A DNA stretch of 64,000 bases, taken from assembly GCA_963835825.1 (NCBI GenBank), contig CAWIGZ010000005.1, forward strand, positions 434,001-498,000. The letters are read 5' to 3'. Below the pieces are notes generated by a model. That model saw only the letters and a program-made list of their open reading frames with translations. It made no database searches and was not told where the DNA came from. Positions within the stretch are counted from its first letter, which is position 1. The number at the start of each line of letters is the position of its first letter. Source of the DNA: JADGRB01 sp963835825. Its GTDB lineage: Bacteria; Myxococcota_A; Polyangia; Fen-1088. Positions 43,003 through 51,323 of this stretch are shown piece after piece. The translations under genes were made by a program, and so were the position numbers.

Positions 43003-44481
43003 TTACAGTGCAGCCGGATCCTGTCGGTAGAACTGTTGCAGCTGGAGATAAAGCTCCGGATATTTCGATCGCAACTGGCGCGGCTTTTCGAAGAACGTCT
43101 CGGTCACCACGGCAAAGAATTCGGCCGGGCTGGTCGCTCCATAGCGGTCGATGATCGTGCGGTGATGCCGTTGCGTATCTCGCACGAGTCGATCGAAGTC
43201 GCGGCCCAGCACCCGCGTCCACGCGAGGTACATGGAGCGTCGGGGAAGGATCGGCGCGCCATCGCCGGCACCATCTTCTTGATCCAACTGGTGCGCGAAC
43301 TCGTGCAGCACGACGTTGTGTCCGTCGTGGATATCAGAGGCGCCCGACAGCACGCTGTCCCAGGCCAGGACCACCACGTCGCGCGTCCACGATTCACCTA
43401 GGCGGGCCTGCGGTTCTTCATCAGGGAGGCCGCTCGCCGCTCGGCCCCCGCCTGGCACGAGGTATGTCGAAGGATAGACCAGGATGGAGACGAGGCGCGG
43501 GAAGTAGTCCGTCTGGCGATGCAGAAGAAGAACGCAGGCCTGGGCGGCAATCGTGACTCGGATTTCCTCGGTGACCGACAGGCCGCCGCACCCTTCGAAT
43601 CGCTTCTCGGCGAGGAAGACCTGGACATCCGCCAGGAGCTCCTGCCGATCCTCGAGCGAAAGGCAGGCCGCGTAGGGGACGTTCTTTTCGATGACCGCTC
43701 GCCATGCATCTGGAAAGGCGCGGCGTCTGACCGCATCGCGCCGCCGACGTTTCAACCAGCCGAACATGGACGTGCCGCGACTGGGACGTGGCGCCCCCAG
43801 CGATTCGCGACCTCCATTTCCAAATCTGCGGAGGACCGAATCACCGCCACCAGCCAGAGTACCCGAAGGAAATTGTCCTTGCTGCAGCCCACCGAAGAGC
43901 TCGGTAACGTCTGGAAGGCCTCCAAGCTGGTGGGCTACCACCGCGGCACCCTCTTGGCAACCCATGAATCCCCGGGGACCTGCCGATAGTTGTCCAGCGC
44001 CAAACCGGGACCGGGACGGGATCATCACCCGATCTCTGACGATCTCCCCGCGGGCCACTCCATCGGCGATGGTCAGCCGACCCACGGCGACCGGCAGCTG
44101 AAACCGCCGCGGACCCGCGCTCCCTGGATTGAACCACAGCACTCCGTCGCGTGCCTCCTGCGCAGGGCGGTGGGAATGCCCGGATACGACGACGCGGAAT
44201 CCCCCTGCGACCGGATCGAGATCCAGCTCCTTGACGTCGTGGATCACGTAGATGAGCAGCCCCTCCGCGTCGACGACTTCGGTGTTCGCGATCGCTTTCG
44301 CCCAGGCGCCGTGATCGTTGTTGCCGCGCACCACCGTCACGGGAGCCAGCTCCGCCAGGGCGACGAGCACCTCCGGCGATCCCACGTCACCTGCGTGAAT
44401 GATCCGATCCGAGCCTTCGAGCGCAGTCAGCGCCTCGGGTCGTAGCAGCCCATGGGTGTCCGAGACAACGCCGATGATCAT
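43003..44481 (-). CDS. YfcE-like metallophosphoesterase fused to MtfA-like zinc peptidase
   Basis: One open frame of 492 residues covers two domains. Residues 1-155 are a YfcE/MJ0936 phosphodiesterase: MIIGVVSDTHGLLRPEAL, DRIIHAGDVGSPEVLVAL, VRGNNDH and VSGHSHRPAQ, the calcineurin-like metal ligands. A Gly-rich link of about 85 residues follows. From MFGWLKRRRRDAVRRRAF (about 244) to the end is an MtfA/M90 peptidase with VVLHEFAHQLDQEDG (HExxH) and a later Glu (SPAEFFAVVTETFF). MtfA in E. coli binds the glucose-PTS repressor Mlc and has peptidase activity. No ribosome site precedes MFGW, so a real fusion is plausible; two genes in one frame cannot be excluded. Start at ATG 44481. Confidence 0.8.
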   Translation of the reverse strand: MIIGVVSDTHGLLRPEALTALEGSDRIIHAGDVGSPEVLVALAELAPVTVVRGNNDHGAWAKAIANTEVVDAEGLLIYVIHDVKELDLDPVAGGFRVVVSGHSHRPAQEARDGVLWFNPGSAGPRRFQLPVAVGRLTIADGVARGEIVRDRVMIPSRSRFGAGQLSAGPRGFMGCQEGAAVVAHQLGGLPDVTELFGGLQQGQFPSGTLAGGGDSVLRRFGNGGRESLGAPRPSRGTSMFGWLKRRRRDAVRRRAFPDAWRAVIEKNVPYAACLSLEDRQELLADVQVFLAEKRFEGCGGLSVTEEIRVTIAAQACVLLLHRQTDYFPRLVSILVYPSTYLVPGGGRAASGLPDEEPQARLGESWTRDVVVLAWDSVLSGASDIHDGHNVVLHEFAHQLDQEDGAGDGAPILPRRSMYLAWTRVLGRDFDRLVRDTQRHHRTIIDRYGATSPAEFFAVVTETFFEKPRQLRSKYPELYLQLQQFYRQDPAAL

Positions 44482-44628
44482 GGCGAGCGCTGGGACGATA
44501 GCATCCGCTGCCGAGGGCCCGCCTGGTAGCCTTGCCCGTTCATGTTCATCGGACACTTACGGCCTCGGCCTGGCCGCCGGCGAGCCCCGCCTGCCGGCGG
44601 CCGTCGCGGCCGCGACGCCGCCAGCGGT

Positions 44629-45003
44629 TCAGCGCGGGTCGGCGGCGAGGACGAACGGGCGCAGGCGGTGACCGTCGGGATCGGCGACCACGAACGTGAA
44701 CCCGAAGTCCATGCGGGTCGGCTCCTGCATGACCTCCAGGCCGAGCCTGGTCCAGGCCGCATAGGTCGTGCGCACGGCCGTTTCGTCGGGCAGTGAAAAT
44801 GAGAGCTCGACGCCACCCGCGGGCCGCGGGACCGGCTCCATCCCGTCCGCCGCCCACAGCCCCACCTTGAAACCGGTTGGCAGCACGTAGAGCACGAAGG
44901 TCGGGGAATTCTCGACCGGCTTGACGCCCAGGAGCTGGTCGTAGATCTCGGCGCTCCGGCGCGGGTCCTTCACGGCGAGCAGCAAATAGTTGAGGTCGGG
45001 CAT
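44629..45003 (-). CDS. VOC family (glyoxalase/bleomycin-resistance-like) protein
   Basis: 124 residues from MPDLNYLLLAVKD after an AAGGAGAG site. Two beta-alpha-beta-beta-beta halves (RRSAEIYDQLLGVKPVE; YAAWTRLGLEVMQEPTRMDF) and the closing FVVADPDGHRLRPFVL, which normally carries a metal-binding residue. VOC proteins include isomerases, dioxygenases and resistance proteins; the substrate is not apparent. It follows the WYL regulator by 47 bp, a pairing common for YafY-type regulators, so it is probably autoregulated with it. Confidence 0.88.
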   Translation of the reverse strand: MPDLNYLLLAVKDPRRSAEIYDQLLGVKPVENSPTFVLYVLPTGFKVGLWAADGMEPVPRPAGGVELSFSLPDETAVRTTYAAWTRLGLEVMQEPTRMDFGFTFVVADPDGHRLRPFVLAADPR

Positions 45004-45050
45004 GGTGTCTCTCCTTTCGGTTTGTGGAGACACCCTAGCGGGAGGCCGTG

Positions 45051-45779
45051 TCAGTTCTTGTCAGCAGCGGACCTAGCGTCGGACCGGGACTGGGCCGGCG
45101 ACTGGTCCTGGCCCTGCCGCCACTCCGCCAGCAGGGCGGCGCGTCCGCGCGGGTAGCGGGCGGTGGTGACCTCGAGCTTCGTGACCCGGTCGAGGCGAAA
45201 GTGGCGAAAGCCCCGTCGTCTTTCGCACCAGGCGACGACCACGCGCGCGCGTTCGAAGAAACCGATCGCGAACGGCCAGATGGTGCGGGTCGTCCGGCGC
45301 CCGTCGGCGTCGCGGTAGGAGATCTCGAGCTTCTGCTCGTGGCGGATGGCCTCGCGGACCAGCCCCGTGTCGACCGTGTCGATGTGCGGCGTGGCGGGCC
45401 CGACCAGGAGGGTCGCGGCTTCCACCTCCCGGCGAAGAGCGTCGGGCAGCACGGCCGCGATCTTGGCCAGGGCGTCGCGACCGGCGGCCGCCAGCCCCCT
45501 GTCGTCCGAACGGAGCGCGACCCAACGAGAGCCGAGCACCAGCGCCTCCAGCTCCTCGACCGAGAACATCAGCGGCGGCAGCGTGAAGCCCGGGCGCAAG
45601 AGGTACCCGATCCCAGGCTCGCCTTCGATCCCCGCGCCCTGTCCGCGCAGGGTGGCGATGTCTCGATAGACCGTGCGGAGGGAGACCCTCAGCTCGGCCG
45701 CCAGCGTTGCGCCCAAGATCGGGCTGCGGTGGCGGCGCAGGATCTGCAACAAATCGAGGAGGCGTTCGGTTCGAGTCAT
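45051..45779 (-). CDS. WYL-domain transcriptional regulator (YafY-like)
   Basis: 242 residues from MTRTERLLDLLQIL. N-terminal HTH_11 winged helix (GATLAAELRVSLRTVYRDIA, TLRGQGAGIEG), the linking LPPLMFSVEELEALVLG segment, then the WYL domain: IRHEQKLEISYRDADGRRTT, RTIWPFAIGFFERARVVVAW, CERRRGFRHFRLDRVTKLEV. WYL domains bind small ligands or nucleic acid. The canonical W-Y-L triplet reads WPFAIGF. The frame extends 78 codons upstream without family similarity. Divergent from bcp across 227 bp and upstream of the VOC gene. Confidence 0.92.
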   Translation of the reverse strand: MTRTERLLDLLQILRRHRSPILGATLAAELRVSLRTVYRDIATLRGQGAGIEGEPGIGYLLRPGFTLPPLMFSVEELEALVLGSRWVALRSDDRGLAAAGRDALAKIAAVLPDALRREVEAATLLVGPATPHIDTVDTGLVREAIRHEQKLEISYRDADGRRTTRTIWPFAIGFFERARVVVAWCERRRGFRHFRLDRVTKLEVTTARYPRGRAALLAEWRQGQDQSPAQSRSDARSAADKN

Positions 45780-46006
45780 GTCGCCCGCCGTTCGCGGGCG
45801 GGCCGCCGATCGTAGCAATCTTCTGTCGCGATCGATCTGCTGCCCGTCCTCGCAATCACGCGACGGCATGCCGAGCGACCTGTAGCGCCAATCGGATGGC
45901 CTATACTCCTCACATTTCAGGCAAACCTTGAACCGGGATTCATTCCGTTCAGGGCGACGCCAGATCGCCCCAGGGCCCTTACCATTGACGACGAGAAGGA
46001 GACCGC

Positions 46007-46489
46007 ATGCCACGACCCAACGTCGGCGATCGCGCCCCGGACTTCACTCTGCCCGATGCGGAAGGGAGGCCCGTCCGTCTGAGCGAGCTCCTGTCGAAGA
46101 AGACGGTGGTGCTCTACTTTTATCCCAAGGACGAGACCCCTGGCTGCACCGTGGAGTCCTGCGCCTTCCGCGACGCCTACGACGCCTTTACGGCGGCGGG
46201 CGCCGAGGTGGTGGGGGTCAGCCGCGACGACGAGGCCTCGCACCAGCGATTTGCGACGCATCACAAGCTCCCCTTCGTCCTGGTCGCCGATCCGCAGGGC
46301 GGCGTTCACGATCTCTATGGAATCCGCAGCAGGCTGGGATTCCTGCGCGACCGGGTCACCTTCGTGATCGACCGCGGGGGGATCGTCCGTCACGTTTTCA
46401 CGTCGATGATCGACATGCAGGGGCACGTGAAGAAGGCGCTGCCGATCGTGCACGCGCTGGTGGCGGGCCCCGAGCTGTCCGGTCGCTAG
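46007..46489 (+). CDS. bcp: Peroxiredoxin, BCP/PrxQ type
   Basis: 160-residue cytosolic thiol peroxidase that reduces H2O2 and organic hydroperoxides with thioredoxin. Motifs: DFTLPDAEGRPVRLSEL, YFYPKDETPGCTVESCAFRD with peroxidatic Cys46 and resolving Cys51 five residues apart as in atypical two-Cys PrxQ, and VVGVSRDDEASHQRFATHH. The conserved Arg is in GIRSRLGFLRDRVTFVID. A GAAGGAGA site supports the ATG. Stands alone, divergent from the WYL regulator gene. Confidence 0.95.
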   Translation: MPRPNVGDRAPDFTLPDAEGRPVRLSELLSKKTVVLYFYPKDETPGCTVESCAFRDAYDAFTAAGAEVVGVSRDDEASHQRFATHHKLPFVLVADPQGGVHDLYGIRSRLGFLRDRVTFVIDRGGIVRHVFTSMIDMQGHVKKALPIVHALVAGPELSGR

Positions 46490-46551
46490 ACTGGCCGGCC
46501 GGCTTGTTGGCCGTCTTGTCCACCGTGTTGGCCCGCCCACCCACGAGCATC

Positions 46552-47201
46552 ATGCGAGCGGGGTGGCTGAAGTTGGCGCCAGCCACGGTGGCGGCACTCA
46601 TCGCGTGCGCCCTTCCATTCGGTTGCAGTCTCAGATCCTCAAACTCAGGTTCCGGTCTTGACTTGATCGAAGGGCGCGCCCGCGCAGAGGCTCGCGAGGG
46701 CGTCGACGCCGGCAGGAAGGCCACACCGCCCCATGCTCATACCGATCTGGATGAGGTGGCCGAGCGAAAGGCTCGCAGGTCGCCTTTTCGTGGTTGGCGA
46801 CTTTGGCCAAGCACGACAGCGAGGCTCTCGTCGTGACGTCTCGCGTTCCGTTCGTACTCCGCGAGGCTCGCAGCGGGGGGCACTGCAAGAACGCCATTCT
46901 CAAAGACGCCGAGCAGCTCCGGGCAGCTCTGAAGTGCCTCCTGGAAGATGCCACCCTTACGAAGGTCCTGAGGGCGAACTCAGCCCCACAGGGTGGTCCA
47001 GTTCCTCGAAAATACCTGCCGAACTGGGCCGAGAAGTGGACCAAGGATGTCGGCCCCGAGATTTATCCGATCGCGATCACCGTCGTCGGTGAACTGGCAA
47101 GCTGTGATTTCGTGATCCTCGCTGCGCCGGATGGCGTCCACGGTGTGTTCAAGCACGTCTCGCACGAAGCAACTGAACTGTGCGTGCGTGAGCTGCGCTA
47201 G
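46552..47201 (+). pseudogene. Lipoprotein-like gene split by a frameshift
   Basis: ATG 46552 opens a product with a hydrophobic signal-like start (LAPATVAALIACALPFGCSL) running in frame to about 46750; the coding-like sequence then continues one frame over (QVAFSWLATLAKHDSEALVV, DAEQLRAALKCLLEDATLTK, KYLPNWAEKWTKDVGPEIYP) to the stop at 47201. Overall length is off by one base from a clean frame. The second part has clear coding bias, three Cys, and no start at its own 5' end. Either a pseudogene or one intact gene of about 216 residues with a sequencing indel near 46.75 kb. Not recognised. Confidence 0.55.
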
Positions 47202-47366
47202 CGTCCCAGAGGAACGGGGGCGTCGGGTGCAGGCTTGTCCCCGATCTGCGTACGCCCGAGTCCGCCGCGGAAGGAGGGAGACTCCGCTCACCGAGGTGGC
47301 GCCGACGGACAACCCATAGGGCGCCGGACTGTCGCGCCGTTCGTGCTCCGAGCGAGCACGATTCGC

Positions 47367-48027
47367 TCACTTGCTCTTCGGATTTAGCTTCAGCTTGGCC
47401 GTATAGGTGCCCTTGGGGGAATTGACAAACTCGACCCGGCCCGCCGCGAGGAGCTCCCCTTCCACTTTTTGATCCGGAGCCTCGACGCTCTGGGTGAGAC
47501 CCGTGAGGGGTTCACCTGCGTCGTTCACGTAGCTGATCTTGAAGAAGTCCTTCTCTTCGCCCTTATAGACCTGCACCTCGGGCGGTGCCGATGGCGGCGC
47601 CATCGCCGACATCCAGGGCGCTGGAGGCGTGTTTCCAGGCTGGGGACCGATATGGTTGTGCGTCAGCAGGTCGAAATGCCGCACCGCCGGTTGACCCTCG
47701 AAGGTGACGTTCATCGAGTAGCTGCCCCAATACGCCTTACCCTGGACGGTGGCCGTCACCACGCCACCTCCGGTCGACTGAGCAACCTCGTTGCCAGTGG
47801 ACTTCGCGAAGTACGATTGCTGATGCCCCACAGGGTTGCCCTCGACCAAGACCGTCGGCGCGCCGCCAGTCAGAATCCGCCGCCACCACGGTGTTGGGAA
47901 GGGGCGTCGGTATGGGGCCTGCGGGCGGCGTGGGCGGGCAGAGACAGACGTCCGGGAACGCGATCGATTGACCCGCGCTGTCCTTGTGAACGGCAGCGCG
48001 CATGTTGATGAAGACGGTGTCACCCAT
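47367..48027 (-). CDS. PAAR-like DUF4150 protein (T6SS spike-associated), frame interrupted
   Basis: Starts MGDTVFINMRAAVH at ATG 48027 and continues DVCLCPPTPPAGPIPTPLPN, NTVVAAD; the frame then changes near 47888 and the family sequence resumes as GGAPTVLVEGNPVG, SYFAKSTGNEVAQSTGGGVV, ATVQGKAYWGSYSMNVTFEG and HFDLLTHNHIG. Together these give a full DUF4150 domain, a PAAR-like cone that caps VgrG in type VI secretion, followed by an 80-residue beta extension (KISYVNDAGEPLTGL) that may adapt cargo. The length is one base off frame, so either a sequencing indel or recent inactivation. Overlaps the ketoacyl-synthase-like stop by 8 bp. Identity is firm, intactness is not. Confidence 0.75.
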
Positions 48028-49043
48028 GGTCTCGCCCCCCGGTTCTCTCCTTCGGCGCCAGAGCGACCGCGCCTCGGATCGGCCCTTCCGATCGTAAGAG
48101 ACACAGCCCCGGCCCCTCGAGAACGCCCTTCTCGATGAAGAACGCCAGCATCGCGAGCGAGAGCGCTCCTGCCGCCGCCCCGATCTCCCCGACGGAGAAG
48201 CTCGGTGCGAAGACCCGAGCCGCCCCGGCGGCGTCGAGCGGCGGGCGACCCCGGGCGAGCAAAAGAATCCTCGAAGTCACGCTGGGGACCGCTCACGTCG
48301 TGAATCAGCCCCCGCAGGTCGGCACCGCGCATCCCGGCCTCGGCGACGGCTTGCTTCGCGGCCTCGTGGAGGCCGACGCCCGTGAGGGAGATGTCGTTCC
48401 TCTGGGCTGCCGGTTCCCTCCCGCTGCCGAGGCCGGCAAGGACGGCGGCGCCATTCTTCTTGTTCGCGGAGAAGCGAAGGGCGACCGCTCCCTCGCCGGG
48501 GATGAACCCGTCCGATTGCTCGCTGGTGAGGACCCGCCGCGCCTCCATGAGGTCCTGAATTCTGGCGGGCGTGACCAGGCTGTCAACACCGAGCAAGTAG
48601 AAGGCCTCCGCGCGCCCGGAGACCAGCAGCTCGCGACCTGCCCGGAGCGCATCGATCAGACCGGCGCGCCCACCGGAGAAGATCCGGCTCTGTCGCCAAT
48701 CCACTCCGATCCCGGCGTCGGCGCTCACGCCCTCGACCAGGCTCGACGTCGCGCCAGACCCATTTTCCGTCTCGGGCGCGCACACGAACAGCGGGACCGC
48801 TGGTCCGATGGGCGCACCAGCGGCACATTCCTGCAGGGCGAACAATCCGAGCGCGGCGAGGCGGTCTCCCCCGACGAGGTTCGAGGGCAACGGCGTCGAT
48901 GCGCCGATGACGGGCGCGCCATCGGGGCCCACGGCCTGAAGATCGTCGAACGCTTGGAATTCCGACACGAGCGCCGCCATGGTCGTCGGAAGGTCGCCGC
49001 CCACCGACGTGAAGGCGCCCATGGATTGTATAACCGGGAGCAT
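48020..49043 (-). CDS. Degenerate beta-ketoacyl-synthase-like protein, frame interrupted
   Basis: About 341 residues in two frames joined near 48262. First part: MLPVIQSMGAFTSVG, then AALGLFALQECAAGAPIGPA, GAEAFYLLGVDSLV-like segment and DGFIPGEGAVALRFS, the conserved thiolase-fold loop. Second part: VFAPSFSVGEIGAAAGALSL and LRSEGPIRGAVAL, the end of the fold with a GEIGAAAGA block like the canonical GHTxxAAG. The catalytic Cys is not where expected (the position reads SRIFSGGRAGLIDAL), and the first catalytic His is not seen. Ketoacyl-synthase-like genes occur beside DUF4150 and DUF2169 in T6SS loci with no known role; this one looks non-enzymatic. One base off a clean frame. Confidence 0.7.
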
Positions 49044-49127
49044 CGATCGAACCGTTGTGAACGGGTTCTCGAAAGACGTTAGACGTCGCGCCGCCGACGG
49101 TCAATCGCATATGCTGCCGGCTGAAGA

Positions 49128-49538
49128 ATGCTCAGCTTTCGTACTGCTCGGCTCATCTCGCCTTCCCGTCGGCGCTCGTGGGAGAACGAGCTCGTGCGGT
49201 TCCAGATCGACGAGCTCAACGCGCTTTACGACGGCTTGATGGAGGCTCCAACACCGTCTGAACGCCGGGATCGGCTGAGACGGGCCCACATTCGCATCGA
49301 CCGAATCGTCCTCGCGGCAGCGTGGATTCCGAAGATCGTGACGCGCGCGGCGCGCTCCGTGATCGATACCGGTTTTGACGAGCCCGAAGATGCGTTCGGT
49401 GCGGCACTGCTGCTCGGCGCCCTCGGTGCGAACGAGCGCACCGCGCATCCGTGGATCGACGGCTGGCTCTCGGCACTCCCACGCGAGGTCGTCACGATCC
49501 TCGCCGATCTCGGGTCTGCGCGGGATTTAGGCTCTTAA
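49128..49538 (+). CDS. Hypothetical helical protein inside the T6SS island
   Basis: 136 residues on the strand opposite to its neighbours. Helical: WENELVRFQIDELNALYDGL, RRAHIRIDRIVLAAAWIPKI and DAFGAALLLGALGANERTA, ending VVTILADLGSARDLGS. Good coding bias relative to the other frames. The start is uncertain; ATG 49128 has no clear ribosome site. It fills the gap between the ketoacyl-synthase-like and DUF2169 genes and may be an unrelated insertion or a small effector or immunity gene. Not recognised. Confidence 0.5.
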   Translation: MLSFRTARLISPSRRRSWENELVRFQIDELNALYDGLMEAPTPSERRDRLRRAHIRIDRIVLAAAWIPKIVTRAARSVIDTGFDEPEDAFGAALLLGALGANERTAHPWIDGWLSALPREVVTILADLGSARDLGS

Positions 49539-49583
49539 GGGATTCACACGAGCGCGCATTCGCGATTGCAAGCTCGCACTCCC

Positions 49584-50678
49584 TCACGTTCCTTGGACCT
49601 TGGCCGGCGCTTTGGCCGCCGACGACGTGCGAGCGATGTATTGCTTGCCTCGATCGATGGCACGGCGCAATCCGCGGCTCGGCTTTCCAACGACGACACG
49701 TCGCAGCTCGAGCAATGAAGCCTGCGGTAGGTATTCGGCGCGCGACACGATCGACAGCCGCTGCCGCTCGGGGTCGATCACGAGGGTGTCGACGGTGGTG
49801 CGGGTGTTGATCACGGCTTTGTCCCCGACGAAGATGATCGGCACCGCGGCGTTTGGAAGGACGAAACGTTCCTGGCCGGCGAGCGTCAAGTTGACCAGCC
49901 TCACTTCGTCGCCGGGAACAAACGCCTCCAATTGCTGGTCAGTGGGCGCGACGTTGTAGAAGGCGGGATCGAAGTCCTCCGGCAAGAGAGGACTTCGGCG
50001 CTCTTTCCACTCTTCATTGAACGTCCCCGCGAGTGGCGACCGGGGCAGCCAGTGCGCGGCGACCGGGCCAAACCCGACCGGGGCGGGCCGGCTCTTCGGC
50101 GTGTCGACGAGGTCGCGCGGATCTTCGAAGTTCGGGAGTTGCGTACTCTTCAGCGCCGCAGCCTGACGACGCAGCCCCACCCCGACCGGGTTTCTCATCT
50201 CGGCGAGTCCGGGATCGTCGGGATCGATCCCTCCGAACGAGCGGCTCCAAGTGATGGGCATCCGCGTGAAAGGCTTCGGCCGCCCCGGCCGCAGGCCACC
50301 GGTCGCGGCGGGGAGCCAGTGACAATCGCCGGTGACCCTCAGCGTCTTGCAGAATCGCGCGCCCACCGCGAGCGTCGCGTCGACGCCCTCAACGGGGGCT
50401 CGGAGAGCAAGCGCCCCGACGAGAATCACGTCGATCCGCTGCTTGCGCGGGCCCAACTCCGCTGGATAAAGCACCGACGGGGCTCCGTCGGGCGCATCCG
50501 GATCGGTCTCGAGCTCGTCTTTGACCCGCACGGGCTCCGCCGCCACCGGCACGAGCTTGCCTGCCGCGTCCCAGGCGTAGTCCGCCTTGACGACGCAGGT
50601 GAACGACGGGCGACCCTCCGCGTTCCGACCGACGAGGGACACCGCCGCGCAGGTCGTGACGTTGGTGATGAGGCCCAT
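49584..50678 (-). CDS. DUF2169 family T6SS adaptor/chaperone
   Basis: 364 residues from MGLITNVTTCAAVSLVG. Family blocks: FTCVVKADYAWDAAGKLV, DVILVGALALRAPVEGVDA, FTRMPITWSRSFGGIDPDD, RNPVGVGLR and VAAHWLPRSPLAGTFNEEWK with EDFDPAFYNVAPTDQQL. DUF2169 proteins act as adaptors that load DUF4150 PAAR proteins and their cargo onto VgrG. It sits 3 bp downstream of the DUF6484/DUF3540-like gene, so the two are one operon, and the PAAR gene lies further along the same strand. Confidence 0.92.
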   Translation of the reverse strand: MGLITNVTTCAAVSLVGRNAEGRPSFTCVVKADYAWDAAGKLVPVAAEPVRVKDELETDPDAPDGAPSVLYPAELGPRKQRIDVILVGALALRAPVEGVDATLAVGARFCKTLRVTGDCHWLPAATGGLRPGRPKPFTRMPITWSRSFGGIDPDDPGLAEMRNPVGVGLRRQAAALKSTQLPNFEDPRDLVDTPKSRPAPVGFGPVAAHWLPRSPLAGTFNEEWKERRSPLLPEDFDPAFYNVAPTDQQLEAFVPGDEVRLVNLTLAGQERFVLPNAAVPIIFVGDKAVINTRTTVDTLVIDPERQRLSIVSRAEYLPQASLLELRRVVVGKPSRGLRRAIDRGKQYIARTSSAAKAPAKVQGT

Positions 50679-50681
50679 CCC

Positions 50682-51176
50682 TCAGTTCACGCGAACGACC
50701 CCGCCCTGAATACGCGTGGAGCGCGAGCCCCGGACGACGACCTCGCGTCCCCGGACCCGGAGCGACCCCTCCTGGGACAGCTTCAGCTTGGACTTGCCGC
50801 AGACGATGCTCACGCCCTTTGCGGCGACCAGGTTGATCTCGTCGGGAATCGCGCGTCGTTGCTCGGCGGTCGGCACCAAACACCATACCACGCCTTCCCC
50901 TTTCCCGAAGCGCGGGATCGATCCCTCGGCGCGGACGCTGCCCAGGCGAAGCGCCGCCCGCAACCAGCCGACGTCTACGCCGACGGCACACGTGCAGGTC
51001 AGCCGCCGGCCACCGCCGGTCACGAAAGAGACCGCCTCGTCGGACAGCACCTCGACGACCGCTCCCCCGACCACGAGACGCTCGTCCTCGCGCGCAACCG
51101 AAAGCCCTTCGTGAGCTGTCCGCGGCGCGAGGCTGGGCGTCTTGGTCACCTTCACGAGCTTTCGCTGTAGAGCCAT
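50682..51176 (-). CDS. DUF6484/DUF3540-like T6SS-associated protein
   Basis: 164 residues from MALQRKLVKVTK; the frame runs upstream to 51599 but that part is antisense to the lipoprotein gene. N-terminal beta region (LVVGGAVVEVLSDEAVSFVT, TCTCAVGVDVG), middle segment EGVVWCLVPTAEQ, and a C-terminal beta helix with IVCGKSKLKLSQEGSLRVRG and RIQGGVVRVN. The last block matches the repeated strand pattern of DUF6484 and DUF3540 proteins, which accompany DUF2169 and DUF4150 in T6SS cargo operons. First gene of the minus-strand operon with DUF2169. Confidence 0.75.
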   Translation of the reverse strand: MALQRKLVKVTKTPSLAPRTAHEGLSVAREDERLVVGGAVVEVLSDEAVSFVTGGGRRLTCTCAVGVDVGWLRAALRLGSVRAEGSIPRFGKGEGVVWCLVPTAEQRRAIPDEINLVAAKGVSIVCGKSKLKLSQEGSLRVRGREVVVRGSRSTRIQGGVVRVN

Positions 51177-51323
51177 CCGGGAACTATATGCCTGGATGCC
51201 GTTGATGTGCGACGGGAGTCTGCCGGTCGCCGACGGCCAGGCTGCCGGCATCGTGGACACCCGGGCGCTGCCACACATAACGTTTGGCAGTCTTGCGCAC
51301 AGGGAGAGGCGGCTGACGGCTGA

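Noticed and set aside
47367..49043. A single 558-codon protein on the minus strand
   Set aside because: It joins the first part of the ketoacyl-synthase-like gene to the last part of the PAAR-like gene through about 110 out-of-frame Arg-rich codons. The real genes switch frame near 48262 and 47888.
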